Shown: positions 1 through 8,756 of the stretch, piece after piece | Numbering within the stretch: the stretch's first letter is position 1 | How the letters are laid out: each line of letters begins with the position of its first letter | Assembly (NCBI GenBank): GCA_041879415.1 | Contig: CP090852.1 | Coordinates: 1,364,001-1,428,000 of the forward strand | Length of the DNA stretch: 64,000 nt | Origin: Vibrio chagasii | GTDB taxonomy: Bacteria > Pseudomonadota > Gammaproteobacteria > Enterobacterales > Vibrionaceae | Direction: 5' to 3' | The notes under the pieces: generated by a model | The model's input: the letters and a program-made list of their open reading frames with translations, nothing else | Told to the model about the DNA's origin: nothing | The model's database searches: none | Position numbers and translations under genes: made by a program

Positions 1-334
1 ACCAAGCGATGATGATCGCCTGAACACGACGGTCAGCGGATATGTCCGTGAAGCCGTTGCGGATGGTGGTGATAGCTCCGGTGTGTTTCAAAGTGTTTAA
101 TAAGAAGATGGCGCCGAACACAATCCAGAGAACCGACACGGTAATACCGAAACCTTGGAATACCGAGGCCAACACGCGAGTGCCAGACATATCCCAAGCA
201 AATAGGGCAATAGCAACGGTTAATGCAAATGCCACTGGCATCGCTTTTTTCGCAGGCCAGTTCAGGCCGACCAGCAGAATCGCTGCAACAACTATTGGTG
301 AAAAGGCCAATAGAGCTAGTAGAGTTTCACTCAT
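1..334 (-). CDS. lldP: L-lactate permease, N-terminal part (cut by window edge)
   Basis: The minus strand reads an open frame from an ATG at 334 to the window edge (about 111 residues, no stop). It starts MSETLLALLAFSP, then runs through hydrophobic segments with a NWPAKKAMP turn, a VLASVFQGFGITVSVLWIVF stretch and a TLKHTGA..IRNGF..I..DRRVQAI segment. These are typical of the LctP/LldP lactate permease family (inner membrane, lactate/proton symport; full length about 550 residues). A LysR regulator gene is transcribed away from it, with 234 bp between them, so local control is plausible but not shown. The opposite-strand open frame at 42-407 is a shadow. I am confident about the family; glycolate could be an alternative substrate. 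Confidence 0.85.
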   Translation of the reverse strand, partial: MSETLLALLAFSPIVVAAILLVGLNWPAKKAMPVAFALTVAIALFAWDMSGTRVLASVFQGFGITVSVLWIVFGAIFLLNTLKHTGAITTIRNGFTDISADRRVQAIIIAW

Positions 335-568
335 GGGTACTTCCTCGTACTGTTTTCAAACGTTCATGTTTGAAGTAGATAACACGTTATGGGTTGTCAT
401 TTTTTGACTCGCTATTGGCCTCTAAGCGGGAACCATTTGGTTGCGAATCTTGTAATAGGAATGACTCTTTTGTAATTGTTTTGTTAATTTGGCGTGAATT
501 TACCCCTTTATTTTTTATTGATATAGGGAAATAATGAAAATAATTAATTCCAAAATTGACATAATCAG
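335..568. promoter_or_regulatory. Divergent intergenic region between lldP and a LysR gene
   Basis: This AT-rich 234 bp region must hold the promoters of both divergent genes. An imperfect inverted repeat, AACCATTTGGTT, lies near 431-442. The stretch just before the LysR start is very AT-rich and shows no good Shine-Dalgarno sequence for ATG 569. I could not assign a specific operator; a LysR T-N11-A site would be expected here but several sequences fit. Confidence 0.4.
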
Positions 569-1486
569 ATGCGAGCAGACGATTTGATCCTGTTTTCACA
601 GGTAGTAGAACTGGGCAGTTTCAGTAAGGTAGCAGAGCAAAATAACCTTACAAATTCAGTAGTTAGTAAAAGAATTGCACGCCTAGAGGAAGAAATTGGC
701 GTGCAATTATTATATCGAACGACGCGCAAATTGACCCTGACTGAGGCGGGTAAGGCAATTTTGCACGGAGCCAAAAATGTGAAGCAGGCGACTCAAGAGG
801 CTATGGACGCAGTTTCAGGCTTTGGTGAAAATGTCAGCGGTCATATCAAAATGTCAGTGCCTACTATCTCTGGAGATTTGATTCTGGCAGACGCCGTTGC
901 CGAGTTTTGTAATATGCATCCAGGTTTAACGGTCGATATGTCACTGGACAATCGCTTTGTTGACTTAGTAGAAGATGGTTTGGACTTGGTGATTCGTACC
1001 GGTTACCTAGAAGACTCCAGCTTAATTGCACGACATATATTGGATTCGCAATGGGTGGTGTGTGCTTCGCCCTCGTATATCGCCAAAAACGGTAAACCGA
1101 TGCAGCCCAAGGACTTAGTTGAGCACAACTGCTTGCAATACGCTTATCAAACCACTGGAGCGAGTGAGTGGCAGTTTTTGCACAGTAAAGACGGTTGTAC
1201 CGACAACGACAAATATATCGTGCGCGTTTCGGGCTCTTTCTCGACGGACAACGCGACCGCGCTAAGAAAAGCCGCCTTAGGTGGGCATGGTGTGGCTTAT
1301 GTACCGCGCTGTCTGGTTTATCACGATATTCGCAACGGTCAGCTGGTGGACATATTCCCTGACTTGGTGGGTAAGAAGTTGGGTATTTATGCGGTTTACC
1401 CTTTTACTCGCCAGCCGCCCAACAAGATTAAGTTACTGATTGAACACATAAGAACGCGTTACCTGACGATTTCTCACTATTTTTAA
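569..1486 (+). CDS. LysR-family transcriptional regulator
   Basis: This 305-residue protein has the usual LysR layout. A winged helix-turn-helix fills residues 1-60 (ADDLILFSQVVELGSFSKVA, then VVSKRIARLEEEIGVQLLYR), and a substrate-binding domain follows from about residue 90 to the end. The subfamily resembles the DmlR/AaeR-like regulators with a compact effector domain. It is divergent from the lactate permease and only 11 bp upstream of the prolyl oligopeptidase gene, so it is probably cotranscribed with the peptidase. Which of the two it controls cannot be read from the sequence. ATG 569 has a weak ribosome binding site, but no better in-frame start is seen. Confidence 0.9.
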   Translation: MRADDLILFSQVVELGSFSKVAEQNNLTNSVVSKRIARLEEEIGVQLLYRTTRKLTLTEAGKAILHGAKNVKQATQEAMDAVSGFGENVSGHIKMSVPTISGDLILADAVAEFCNMHPGLTVDMSLDNRFVDLVEDGLDLVIRTGYLEDSSLIARHILDSQWVVCASPSYIAKNGKPMQPKDLVEHNCLQYAYQTTGASEWQFLHSKDGCTDNDKYIVRVSGSFSTDNATALRKAALGGHGVAYVPRCLVYHDIRNGQLVDIFPDLVGKKLGIYAVYPFTRQPPNKIKLLIEHIRTRYLTISHYF

Positions 1487-1497
1487 TAGGGATCACG

Positions 1498-3558
1498 ATG
1501 AGCTATTTAAAAGAGTATCAATATCCAATCACCAATAAACAGATTGTCAGCGATGATTATTTTGGTCAGATAATCGAAGACCCTTATCGCTGGCTAGAAG
1601 ATGACAGAAGTGGCGAAACCGCGCAGTGGGTAGCGAGCCAAAATGCAGTCACGTTTGATTACCTTGATCAAATTCCCTACCGCGCAGAACTGCGAGAACG
1701 TTTAGCAAAAGCGCAAGACTACAAAAAGAGCTCGCAGCCGTTTGTCCGAGGCGATTACACCTACTTCTACAAGAATGATGGCTTGCAAAACCACAGTATT
1801 CTCTATCGTCAGAAAGAGGGGCAGTCGGTTGAAGTATTCCTAGACCCGAATACCTTCTCGGAAGATGGCACCACATCTCTGGGCTCAGTGTCATTTTCGA
1901 AAGACTATAGTTTAGTGGCGTACAGTATTTCTGAGGGCGGCAGTGACTGGCGTAAAATCTTCGTGATTGATACTGAGACTAAGCAGCAGCTCGAAACAGA
2001 AATCACTGACGCCAAATTTACTGGCATCTCTTGGTTAGGCAATCGTGGATTTTACTACTCAAGCTACGATAAGCCCGATGGTAGTGAACTCTCTGCTCGC
2101 ACTGAGCAACACAAATTGTACTTCCATGAGTTAGGTACAGAGCAAGCCAATGACAAGGTGATTTTTGGCGAAAACAACGACGAACAGCACCGCTATGTGT
2201 CCGGCTACACTACCGAAGACGATCGCTATTTAATCATCCTCGGAAAAGAGTCCACGTCTGGTAACAGACTGTTTTATATTGATTTAAACTCACAAGAACA
2301 ATCGTTGAATACTCTGATTGATCATGTGGATAGCGACACGTATCTCATCGATAACCAAGATGAGACCTTCATTCTGTACACCAATCTTAATGCACCGAAT
2401 GGCAAGGTCGTGAGTTTTGACACACGTACTGAGCAGTGGCGAGATATCATCTCAGAAAAGCCACAGCCGTTAGATATCAGTACAGGTGGAGGGTACTTGT
2501 TCGCGCACTATATGGTGGACGTGGTATCCAAAATTGATCAGCTTGATTACCAAGGTAACCTAGTTCGAGAGCTCCACATGCCAGGATTAGGAACGGCCAG
2601 CGGCTTGGGTGGTAAAAAAGAGCAAACGCAGCTTTATTACACCTTTACCAATTATATTACGCCGCCCACTATCTTCTCGTTTGATGTTGAATCTGGCAAC
2701 TCGGAGATCTATCAGCACTCTGAGTCTCCGTTTGAGTCGTACAAATTTGAATCTAAGCAGGTCTTTTATACCTCAAAAGATGGCACTCAGGTTCCGATGC
2801 TTATCTCTTATAAGAAGGGACTAAAACTGGACGGCAATAACCCAACTATGTTGTACGCCTATGGCGGCTTTAATGTCAGCCTAACCCCTTCTTTCTCGGG
2901 CACGGTGGGCAGTTGGTTGGAGTTGGGTGGCGTGTACGCAGTTCCCAACCTGAGAGGCGGCGGTGAGTATGGCAAGGCGTGGCACAAAGCCGGTACTCAG
3001 CAGCAGAAACAGAATGTGTTTGATGACTTTCTCGCTGCAGCAGAATTCCTAATCTCAGAAAACTACACCAGTAGCGACAAGTTAGCGATTCGCGGTGGCT
3101 CTAATGGTGGCTTGCTTGTAGGTGCCTGTATGACTCAAAGGCCAGAGTTATTCCAAGTGGCTTTGCCAGCTGTTGGGGTACTAGACATGCTGCGTTACCA
3201 CACATTCACGTCTGGCGAAGGCTGGGCGTACGACTACGGCACTTCCGCGCAAAGCAAAGAGATGTTCGAATACCTGCTTGGTTATTCTCCGGTTCATAAT
3301 GTGGTTCGTGGTGTCGACTATCCAGCAACATTGGTCACGACGGCTGACCATGATGACCGTGTGGTGCCTGCTCACTCTTATAAGTTTATCGCTGAGCTAC
3401 AAGACAAGCACGATGGCGGTGCGCCTGTGATGATTCGTATTGATGTTAATGCGGGGCACGGTGCTGGAATGCCATTGAGTAAAGCTATCGATCTTACTGC
3501 AGATATCTATGCATTTACTCTGTTCAACATGGGTGTTGAGTCTCTTGATACGCCGTAG
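1498..3558 (+). CDS. Prolyl oligopeptidase family serine peptidase (S9A)
   Basis: This 686-residue protein has the two parts of the S9A family: an N-terminal seven-bladed propeller (about residues 75-410) and a C-terminal alpha/beta hydrolase. The catalytic triad is visible: Ser535 in RGGSNGG, Asp619 in TADHDDRVVP and His654 in NAGHGAG. Arg621 corresponds to the arginine that holds the substrate carbonyl in the porcine enzyme. The start begins with the family-typical YPITNKQ...D.YFG..IEDPYRWLED block. No signal peptide is seen, so it is probably cytoplasmic and cleaves short peptides after proline. It lies 11 bp after the LysR gene and is followed by a strong terminator. Confidence 0.95.
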   Translation: MSYLKEYQYPITNKQIVSDDYFGQIIEDPYRWLEDDRSGETAQWVASQNAVTFDYLDQIPYRAELRERLAKAQDYKKSSQPFVRGDYTYFYKNDGLQNHSILYRQKEGQSVEVFLDPNTFSEDGTTSLGSVSFSKDYSLVAYSISEGGSDWRKIFVIDTETKQQLETEITDAKFTGISWLGNRGFYYSSYDKPDGSELSARTEQHKLYFHELGTEQANDKVIFGENNDEQHRYVSGYTTEDDRYLIILGKESTSGNRLFYIDLNSQEQSLNTLIDHVDSDTYLIDNQDETFILYTNLNAPNGKVVSFDTRTEQWRDIISEKPQPLDISTGGGYLFAHYMVDVVSKIDQLDYQGNLVRELHMPGLGTASGLGGKKEQTQLYYTFTNYITPPTIFSFDVESGNSEIYQHSESPFESYKFESKQVFYTSKDGTQVPMLISYKKGLKLDGNNPTMLYAYGGFNVSLTPSFSGTVGSWLELGGVYAVPNLRGGGEYGKAWHKAGTQQQKQNVFDDFLAAAEFLISENYTSSDKLAIRGGSNGGLLVGACMTQRPELFQVALPAVGVLDMLRYHTFTSGEGWAYDYGTSAQSKEMFEYLLGYSPVHNVVRGVDYPATLVTTADHDDRVVPAHSYKFIAELQDKHDGGAPVMIRIDVNAGHGAGMPLSKAIDLTADIYAFTLFNMGVESLDTP

Positions 3559-3600
3559 AGATGTTTTGAATCAATTAAAATAGATATTTGACCATAACTA

Positions 3601-3638
3601 AAAAGCCTCAAAATTGATGATAGATTTTGAGGCTTTTC
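3601..3638 (+). terminator. Rho-independent terminator after the prolyl oligopeptidase gene
   Basis: An almost perfect stem, AAAAGCCTCAAAAT paired with ATTTTGAGGCTTTT, closes a short loop and ends in T residues, about 40 bp after the stop codon. The A-rich 5' side means it could also work on the other strand. Confidence 0.85.
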
Positions 3639-3931
3639 ATATATATGAAAAGCCGTCAAAACTGCACCATCTTTCCCTCATTTTCATACACTGTTTTCCG
3701 TGATAGACCCCGCCATTATTGATGAAATGAAAGCGATTTCAAGCTGATATTTCACGCGATTTCTGTTCTAAGTTTCTGATATTAAATTAATAGTTTTGGG
3801 TATGACTTTTCTAAAAGTTTCATGGCTCTCGACCTAATTTATCAGTGTGAACAGCGACCAACTTTTCAACGCTTTCATTGCTTAATATTTCCCTGTTCGA
3901 TGAAAACTCAAAAAAATAATAGGGAATTACA
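3639..3931 (+). promoter_or_regulatory. Porin leader with LacI-type operator-like site
   Basis: This 293 bp leader precedes the porin gene. At 3728-3741 it carries TGAAAGCGATTTCA, a near-palindrome with a central CG as in LacI/GalR-family operators; it resembles the two sites upstream of the regulator gene at 7.7 kb. A second half-site, CGCTTTCA, ends near 3877. The 11-mer AGTTTCATGGC at 3816-3826 also recurs at 7570-7580 in the other leader. The porin ribosome binding site is the AGGGAA just before ATG 3932. Control of the porin by the LacI-type protein encoded at 7730 is an inference. Confidence 0.5.
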
Positions 3932-5215
3932 ATGCAAAAATTTAAGCTTTTGCCAATAACGGTCGCAGTGGCGGCTTCGCTTGCTTCAATCTCTTCTTTT
4001 GCTGCAGAAACGGATCTTGCCGCTCTGGAACAACGAATCCAAGAGCTGGAATCTCAAGTTGGTGATATCAAGTATGTTGATGATCAACAACAAGCGGTTC
4101 TGACTGCAGAAACCAATGTACCAGACGGTATCGTCTTCTCTGGTTATGCTCGTTACGGTGCTCACTACAAGAGTGGTGATGAGCGTTACGTAGACATCGG
4201 TACAACAGGCAGATCTGTTGGTCGTTTAGGTAACGAAGCCAACGGCGGTGAAGTTCAGTTCGCTAAGTTTTTCCAAGCAGACAACGGCGCTATCTGGGAC
4301 ATCGTATTCATGGCTGACCACTGGGAAGCTGACGCATGGGCTGATGACGGCGGCCTAAGCATGAAAAAAATGTACGCTGGTGTAACCAACGTCTTTGAAA
4401 GTCAGCCTGAGCTTTACATGTGGGCTGGTCGTGACTTCCATCAACGTCCGCAACAAGGTTTGAACGATTACTTCTGGATGACACACGATGGTCAAGGTGC
4501 TGGTTTTAACAACTTAGACTTTGGTGGTGCCAAGCTAGACATGGGCTTTGTAGGCCAAGTGAAAGGCGGCCTAGTGAACGATAACGGTCGATACGCAATT
4601 ACTTCTAAGCTTCACTCAATTAACGCGGGCATTGGTCAACTGGACCTATACGCGAACTATGGTTTTGCATCAGATGAAGCCGATGAAGTCGGAAAACCAA
4701 AAGTAAGTGATGAAACAGCATACCTATTGGGTGCAACTTTAGGTTTGGGTGAGTCTAATAAGTTGGTTGTTAAGTATGGTGACGGTGCTGATTCGTCAGT
4801 ATATGACCTGAAAGGTGATTACCAAACGTTTTACGCAAGTTTGGAAGGTAGCTACGCAGCATCTGAGCAGTTCATCATTGATTACTTAGTGTCGTACAAA
4901 GACAACTCTGGTTCTGATCTAGACCGCGAGAACACGGAATACGCTGGTATTGTTCGTCCACAGTACCAATGGGATGATGTTCACTCTACATGGTTAGAAG
5001 CGGGCTACGGCATGGTTGATTACGATGACAACGGTGAAGAGAACGCATGGAAAGTAACGCTTTCTCAAAACGTTTCTCTAGGTGGTTTACCTTGGAGCCG
5101 TCCAATGCTTCGTTTCTACACAACAGTGGGTGATGTAGAAACTAAAGGCAACACTGTGAAGACAACGAATGTAGATACATTGTCGTTCGGGGCAATGTTT
5201 GAAGCTTGGTGGTAA
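3932..5215 (+). CDS. LamB-type maltoporin-family carbohydrate porin
   Basis: This 427-residue outer-membrane protein has a signal peptide (about residues 1-24, cut after SSFA). A short N-terminal coiled coil (LAALEQRIQELESQV) follows, as in ScrY-like sugar porins, and then a LamB barrel. Family marks include FSGYARYG near the barrel start, the W-rich segments WAGRDFHQR and DYFWMTHDG, and the C-terminal WW. LamB porins are trimeric 18-strand channels for oligosaccharides. Placement beside a beta-glucoside ABC operon, plus the operator-like site upstream, suggests it admits beta-linked oligosaccharides rather than maltodextrin; the substrate is inferred only. Confidence 0.9.
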   Translation: MQKFKLLPITVAVAASLASISSFAAETDLAALEQRIQELESQVGDIKYVDDQQQAVLTAETNVPDGIVFSGYARYGAHYKSGDERYVDIGTTGRSVGRLGNEANGGEVQFAKFFQADNGAIWDIVFMADHWEADAWADDGGLSMKKMYAGVTNVFESQPELYMWAGRDFHQRPQQGLNDYFWMTHDGQGAGFNNLDFGGAKLDMGFVGQVKGGLVNDNGRYAITSKLHSINAGIGQLDLYANYGFASDEADEVGKPKVSDETAYLLGATLGLGESNKLVVKYGDGADSSVYDLKGDYQTFYASLEGSYAASEQFIIDYLVSYKDNSGSDLDRENTEYAGIVRPQYQWDDVHSTWLEAGYGMVDYDDNGEENAWKVTLSQNVSLGGLPWSRPMLRFYTTVGDVETKGNTVKTTNVDTLSFGAMFEAWW

Positions 5216-5228
5216 TCACTGATATAGA

Positions 5229-5264
5229 AACAGCGGCTCTTTGAATCCGGCATATTTTCAAAGA
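5229..5264 (+). terminator. Stem-loop after the porin gene
   Basis: GGCTCTTTGAA pairs with TTCAAAGAGCC just after the porin stop. The T tract is poor, so it may act as an mRNA 3'-end stabiliser rather than a strong terminator; a better terminator follows at 5366. Confidence 0.5.
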
Positions 5265-5365
5265 GCCATGCTTTCGAATATCCATGCGTTTCAATAGTAC
5301 GTAAATACTGTCCATTTTAGCCCTAAAGGCAGATTGATTAGGGCACGTTATATAACTCCATTCTT

Positions 5366-5391
5366 GGGCACACTCTTTGTGCCCTTTTTTT
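5366..5391 (+). terminator. Strong Rho-independent terminator in front of the chemoreceptor gene
   Basis: GGGCACA, a short loop and TGTGCCC are followed directly by seven T residues. It sits 24 bp before the chemoreceptor ATG at 5415, downstream of the porin. It would insulate the two genes and argues against the upstream TTG (5334) as the chemoreceptor start. Confidence 0.85.
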
Positions 5392-5414
5392 CGCCACTAG
5401 ATCAAGGATCCACT

Positions 5415-7433
5415 ATGAGACTTTCTTCCATCGTGTCTCGAGTTTACTTAGGTTTCTTCGTACTGATTGTGATCATGCTAGGTTCCGCATGGCTAAGTAT
5501 CAGTAGCAATAAAGATATTACTACTCGAATTGAAAACATCACCCAGCAAGCTACGCCACTTATGCTTCAATCCTCCACCTTGACCATTCGGTTTCTGGAC
5601 ATTAATCGCAGCATCACGCCGTATTTATCCGCCAATTACATGGATGAACTCGAACCACTGAAACTGACCGTATTGAATAATATTGAGCAATATCAGCAGC
5701 AGTTGAGTTGGTTTGAAGGTAAAGGTGTCACTGGCTCACAAATGGAAACCCTGCTTAGCAACATTGATGAAACGGGTAGATCGACGATCGAAAAGATAGA
5801 AGGAGTACTCGAACTTTACGTTGCTTATCTGGATAGCAAAGATCTTGGTGCGATGGGGCAAGCGCAATTTCAGTCTGTGGTGGGACAGCTTAATAACACC
5901 TTGGTCAATCAACTGGCGAGTGCGAAATCAGATCAAATACAAAAGGCGGTCGAAGCACTGTTGGTGCAACTAAGCCTGATTGCAGCAGAGGCTAATGAGG
6001 CATTCTCATTACAAACGTCATCAGAAGTTCGCGGGGTAGAGCGACGCCTACAAAGTCGCAAAGAGCGATTCGAACAAGCGGTAACCGACTTAGATAACCT
6101 GGACTCATCTTTACTACGTCGCAGTCAACAGTCTTTATCACTGCTCGCTTCACATGCGTTTTCATCTAGCGGCTCGGTATCTACTCATAAAGAAATCGTC
6201 AAACTTGATGAGTCTATCTCCCTTCAAAAACAGGAAATTGAAGAGCTGATTGATACACAGTTGAGTCATTTTGATGAGCTTTCTCTATACGCCGAAGATA
6301 CTGCAACGCGCTTGTATCACGAATCGATGGATTCTTCAGAGAGAGCCCTTTGGATACAAGGCGTGATTGCTCTCGCTTCTGTAGTTATTGCTCTTTTGAT
6401 TGGGTTGAATATCGCCAAAGGGATTCGTAAACCAAGCAAGCTTCTGCAAGGCGCATTGGACCAAGTTGCTAACAAGGACTTGAGCAAAATGGTGCAATAT
6501 CAAGCGAATAATGAGTTTGGTTTAGTTAGCGATAAAGTGAATTTGGTTATCTGTCATCTGACTGAAATGATTGAGAACATGCGCCAATCGTCAACGCGCT
6601 TAAAAGAAGCATCTTTGGAGAACCAAAGCACTAGCCGCTCTTTGAGTGAGGCGATGCAAGACCAAACCAATCAGACCGTAATGGTGGCAACGGCCATGGA
6701 GCAGATAGAGTGCTCGGTGACAGAAATAACTCAAGCGGCTAATCAAACGTTAACCCTGGTGACTGAAGCGGTGTCGAGTTCCAATCATGGCCAACAGACG
6801 ATGGACAAAAGCGTCGAGTTGATGAGTAGCTTGGAACGCAAATTAGCAGAATCAACAGCGACCATCGGCCAGCTTGAAAGCGAAAGCGCCAGCATTGGCT
6901 CTATTTTGGATGTGATATCTGGGATCTCTGAACAGACTAATTTGTTGGCATTGAATGCCGCTATTGAAGCGGCGCGAGCAGGTGAACAAGGGCGCGGCTT
7001 TTCTGTGGTTGCCGATGAAGTTCGCGTGTTAGCGGCCAAAACCAATGCCTCAACGCAAGAGATACACAACAAGATTGAACAGTTGCAAACCAGTTCTAAA
7101 CTGGCGGTGGAACAAATTAATCAATGTGTGGTGGGGATGGTTCAATGTGTTGAACAAACCGGTGAGGTGAATGGCTCAATATCAAAGGTGTCCACTCTGT
7201 TGAACGAGGTAGAGCAAAGAAGTCACCAGATTGCGACAGCGACTACCGAGCATCAAGTGGTCGCCTCTCAAGTCACACAAAACATCAGCCAGATACACAC
7301 CTTGGCAGAGGACAACTCTCAACGATCTCAGGTTCTGTTTTCTCATGGGCAGCAGCTTGAAACCATGTCGCAGCAGCAATTCTCACTAACTCAAGAGTTT
7401 AAGCTTGCGGAACAACCAGCCTGCGATCGTTAG
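5415..7433 (+). CDS. Methyl-accepting chemotaxis protein
   Basis: This is a 672-residue receptor when started at ATG 5415, which has AAGGA seven bases upstream. It has one N-terminal membrane segment (about residues 8-28), a long helical periplasmic ligand domain, and a second membrane segment (about 313-335). A HAMP linker and the cytoplasmic signalling hairpin follow; the conserved tip around residues 510-537 includes LLALNAAIEAARAGEQGRGF and VVADEVRVLA. There is no C-terminal NWETF-type CheR/CheB docking peptide. Placed between a sugar porin and a sugar uptake operon, it probably guides swimming to the same class of sugar or to its loaded binding protein; that is an inference. Confidence 0.93.
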   Translation: MRLSSIVSRVYLGFFVLIVIMLGSAWLSISSNKDITTRIENITQQATPLMLQSSTLTIRFLDINRSITPYLSANYMDELEPLKLTVLNNIEQYQQQLSWFEGKGVTGSQMETLLSNIDETGRSTIEKIEGVLELYVAYLDSKDLGAMGQAQFQSVVGQLNNTLVNQLASAKSDQIQKAVEALLVQLSLIAAEANEAFSLQTSSEVRGVERRLQSRKERFEQAVTDLDNLDSSLLRRSQQSLSLLASHAFSSSGSVSTHKEIVKLDESISLQKQEIEELIDTQLSHFDELSLYAEDTATRLYHESMDSSERALWIQGVIALASVVIALLIGLNIAKGIRKPSKLLQGALDQVANKDLSKMVQYQANNEFGLVSDKVNLVICHLTEMIENMRQSSTRLKEASLENQSTSRSLSEAMQDQTNQTVMVATAMEQIECSVTEITQAANQTLTLVTEAVSSSNHGQQTMDKSVELMSSLERKLAESTATIGQLESESASIGSILDVISGISEQTNLLALNAAIEAARAGEQGRGFSVVADEVRVLAAKTNASTQEIHNKIEQLQTSSKLAVEQINQCVVGMVQCVEQTGEVNGSISKVSTLLNEVEQRSHQIATATTEHQVVASQVTQNISQIHTLAEDNSQRSQVLFSHGQQLETMSQQQFSLTQEFKLAEQPACDR

Positions 7434-7460
7434 CGTCTTTTGGTCTTCTCACATCATTTC

Positions 7461-7490
7461 ACGCCCAGCTTTTGCAGGGCGTTGTTCCTT
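7461..7490 (+). terminator. Probable terminator after the chemoreceptor gene
   Basis: ACGCCC and GGGCGT form a six-pair stem with a ten-base loop, followed by a T-rich tail that is interrupted by G and C. A moderate terminator for the gene ending at 7433. Confidence 0.5.
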
Positions 7491-7561
7491 TAGTTTCGAG
7501 CTGCTTTTTGATCTGAACGGTAATTAACCAAATGTCATCCTGATAATATTAACAATAATCT

Positions 7562-7606
7562 CATGAAACAGTTTCATGGCATCAAGCCAATCTGTAAGCG
7601 CTTTCA
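7562..7606 (+). promoter_or_regulatory. Perfect 17-bp palindrome and upstream LacI-type operator
   Basis: CATGAAACAGTTTCATG (7562-7578) is a perfect palindrome around one central base. TGTAAGCGCTTTCA (7593-7606) is a near-perfect LacI/GalR-type operator with a central GC step. It lies 98 bp upstream of the second operator, a spacing at which one dimeric or tetrameric repressor could form a loop. The owner of the 17-bp palindrome is unknown. Confidence 0.6.
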
Positions 7607-7641
7607 AGATTTCCAAATCCTGCCTTTTTACCTCCAAGTTT

Positions 7642-7661
7642 AGTGTGATGACACTCACTTC
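7642..7661 (+). promoter_or_regulatory. CRP-like site in the beta-glucoside operon leader
   Basis: TGTGATGACACTCACT matches the CRP consensus TGTGA-N6-TCACA with one mismatch; its centre is near 7651.5. A -10-like AATAAT lies at 7681-7686, which would put the transcription start near 7693. That places the CRP site at about -41.5, the class II position. Its place between the two LacI-type operators supports joint carbon-catabolite and sugar control. Confidence 0.55.
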
Positions 7662-7690
7662 AAGGAATACGTAATTTCTTAATAATCGTT

Positions 7691-7706
7691 TTGTAAGCGG
7701 TTACAA
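7691..7706 (+). promoter_or_regulatory. LacI-type operator over the predicted transcription start
   Basis: TTGTAAGCGGTTACAA is a near-perfect palindrome with the central CG typical of LacI/GalR operators. It lies directly downstream of a -10-like element and 24 bp before the GTG start of the regulator gene, so bound repressor would block transcription of its own operon. Confidence 0.7.
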
Positions 7707-7729
7707 GCTAATGAAGTATCGAGGTTCGA

Positions 7730-8737
7730 GTGGCAACAATTAAACACGTATCAGAGCATGCAGGTGTGTCTCAAGCGACAGTGTCTAGAGTGATTAACGG
7801 CACCAGTAGAGTGAGCCATGACAAGAAGCTAAAGGTTGAAAAGGCGATCAAAGAGTTGGGTTATCGCCCGAACTCTATCGCTCAAGCTTTGGCTTCAAGT
7901 CGTACTGGCAGTGTGGGTGTTGTTGTTCCTGAACTGGGTGGTTCTTTCTACTCAGGCATTTTGCACTGTATAGAAGAAAACCTACGCCGCTTTGGTTACC
8001 ACGCTGTTGTTACTGCGGGGTCGAATACTGAACAAGGGCAGCGCGAGTCGGTGGAGTTTCTGTTGGGGCGTCGTGTCGATGCTTTGATTCTTCATACTCA
8101 ACTGCTCAGTGATGATTATTTAATTGAATTGGAAGAACAGGGGACCCCTGTGGTTTTAATTAACCGCTTCATCCCAGAAATGGCGATGAGTTGTATTGAT
8201 ATTGATAACGAAGTCGGGGGGCTACTCGCTACTCAATATCTTTTACAAAAGGGGCATAAAGATATCGCGTGTATCACCGGGCCTTTAGATAAAGCAGACG
8301 CTAGGGGGCGTTTGCAGGGGTATCGCAAGGCTTTGGAAGAGGCGGGTGTGCCATACGATGAAGCCTTAGTCTCTGAGGCGGGTTTTACCGAAGAGACTGG
8401 CATCAGTGCCATGAGAAAGCTCATCAACCGTAAGTGTCACTTCACTGCAGTGTTCGCTTCAAACGATCACATGGCATTTGGCGCCTTCGAAGTTCTACAT
8501 AAAGAGGGGTTGTCGGTACCAAAAGACATCTCTCTTGTGGGCTTCGATAACACCATCTTCGCGCGTTATCTGACCCCTAGTTTGACCACTATTAATTTCC
8601 CTATTGAAGAGATGAGCATTGAAGCGGTTCAGCTCACTCTGCAAAAGCTAAAGAAAATTAAACATGACGTGAACTTTAAATTGCTGCCGACGTTGGTCAC
8701 TAGAAACTCGGTATCGGATTTACTCGTTACCCTATAA
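7730..8737 (+). CDS. LacI/GalR-family transcriptional regulator (first gene of the ABC operon)
   Basis: This 335-residue protein starts at a GTG with GAGG five bases upstream. The helix-turn-helix and hinge lie at residues 2-55 (TIKHVSEHAGVSQATVSRVI, then GYRPNSIAQAL). A periplasmic-binding-protein-like effector domain follows from residue 60, with the family blocks VGVVVPEL, HKDIACITGP and VFASNDHMAFGAF and the SLVGFDNT segment. Two matching operators and a CRP-like site lie upstream. The stop is only 19 bp before the binding-protein gene, so it is the autoregulated first gene of the sugar operon. The inducer is unknown; a beta-linked disaccharide is likely from context. Confidence 0.93.
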   Translation: MATIKHVSEHAGVSQATVSRVINGTSRVSHDKKLKVEKAIKELGYRPNSIAQALASSRTGSVGVVVPELGGSFYSGILHCIEENLRRFGYHAVVTAGSNTEQGQRESVEFLLGRRVDALILHTQLLSDDYLIELEEQGTPVVLINRFIPEMAMSCIDIDNEVGGLLATQYLLQKGHKDIACITGPLDKADARGRLQGYRKALEEAGVPYDEALVSEAGFTEETGISAMRKLINRKCHFTAVFASNDHMAFGAFEVLHKEGLSVPKDISLVGFDNTIFARYLTPSLTTINFPIEEMSIEAVQLTLQKLKKIKHDVNFKLLPTLVTRNSVSDLLVTL

Positions 8738-8756
8738 AAAATATTAAGGATAGAAC

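Noticed and set aside
42..407. Plus-strand open frame of 121 codons
   Set aside because: It lies opposite the lactate permease gene; the minus-strand reading has a recognisable protein family and this one does not.
5334..5414. Upstream TTG start for the chemoreceptor
   Set aside because: It would place a strong terminator inside the gene, and ATG 5415 has a good ribosome binding site and a normal membrane-anchor start.
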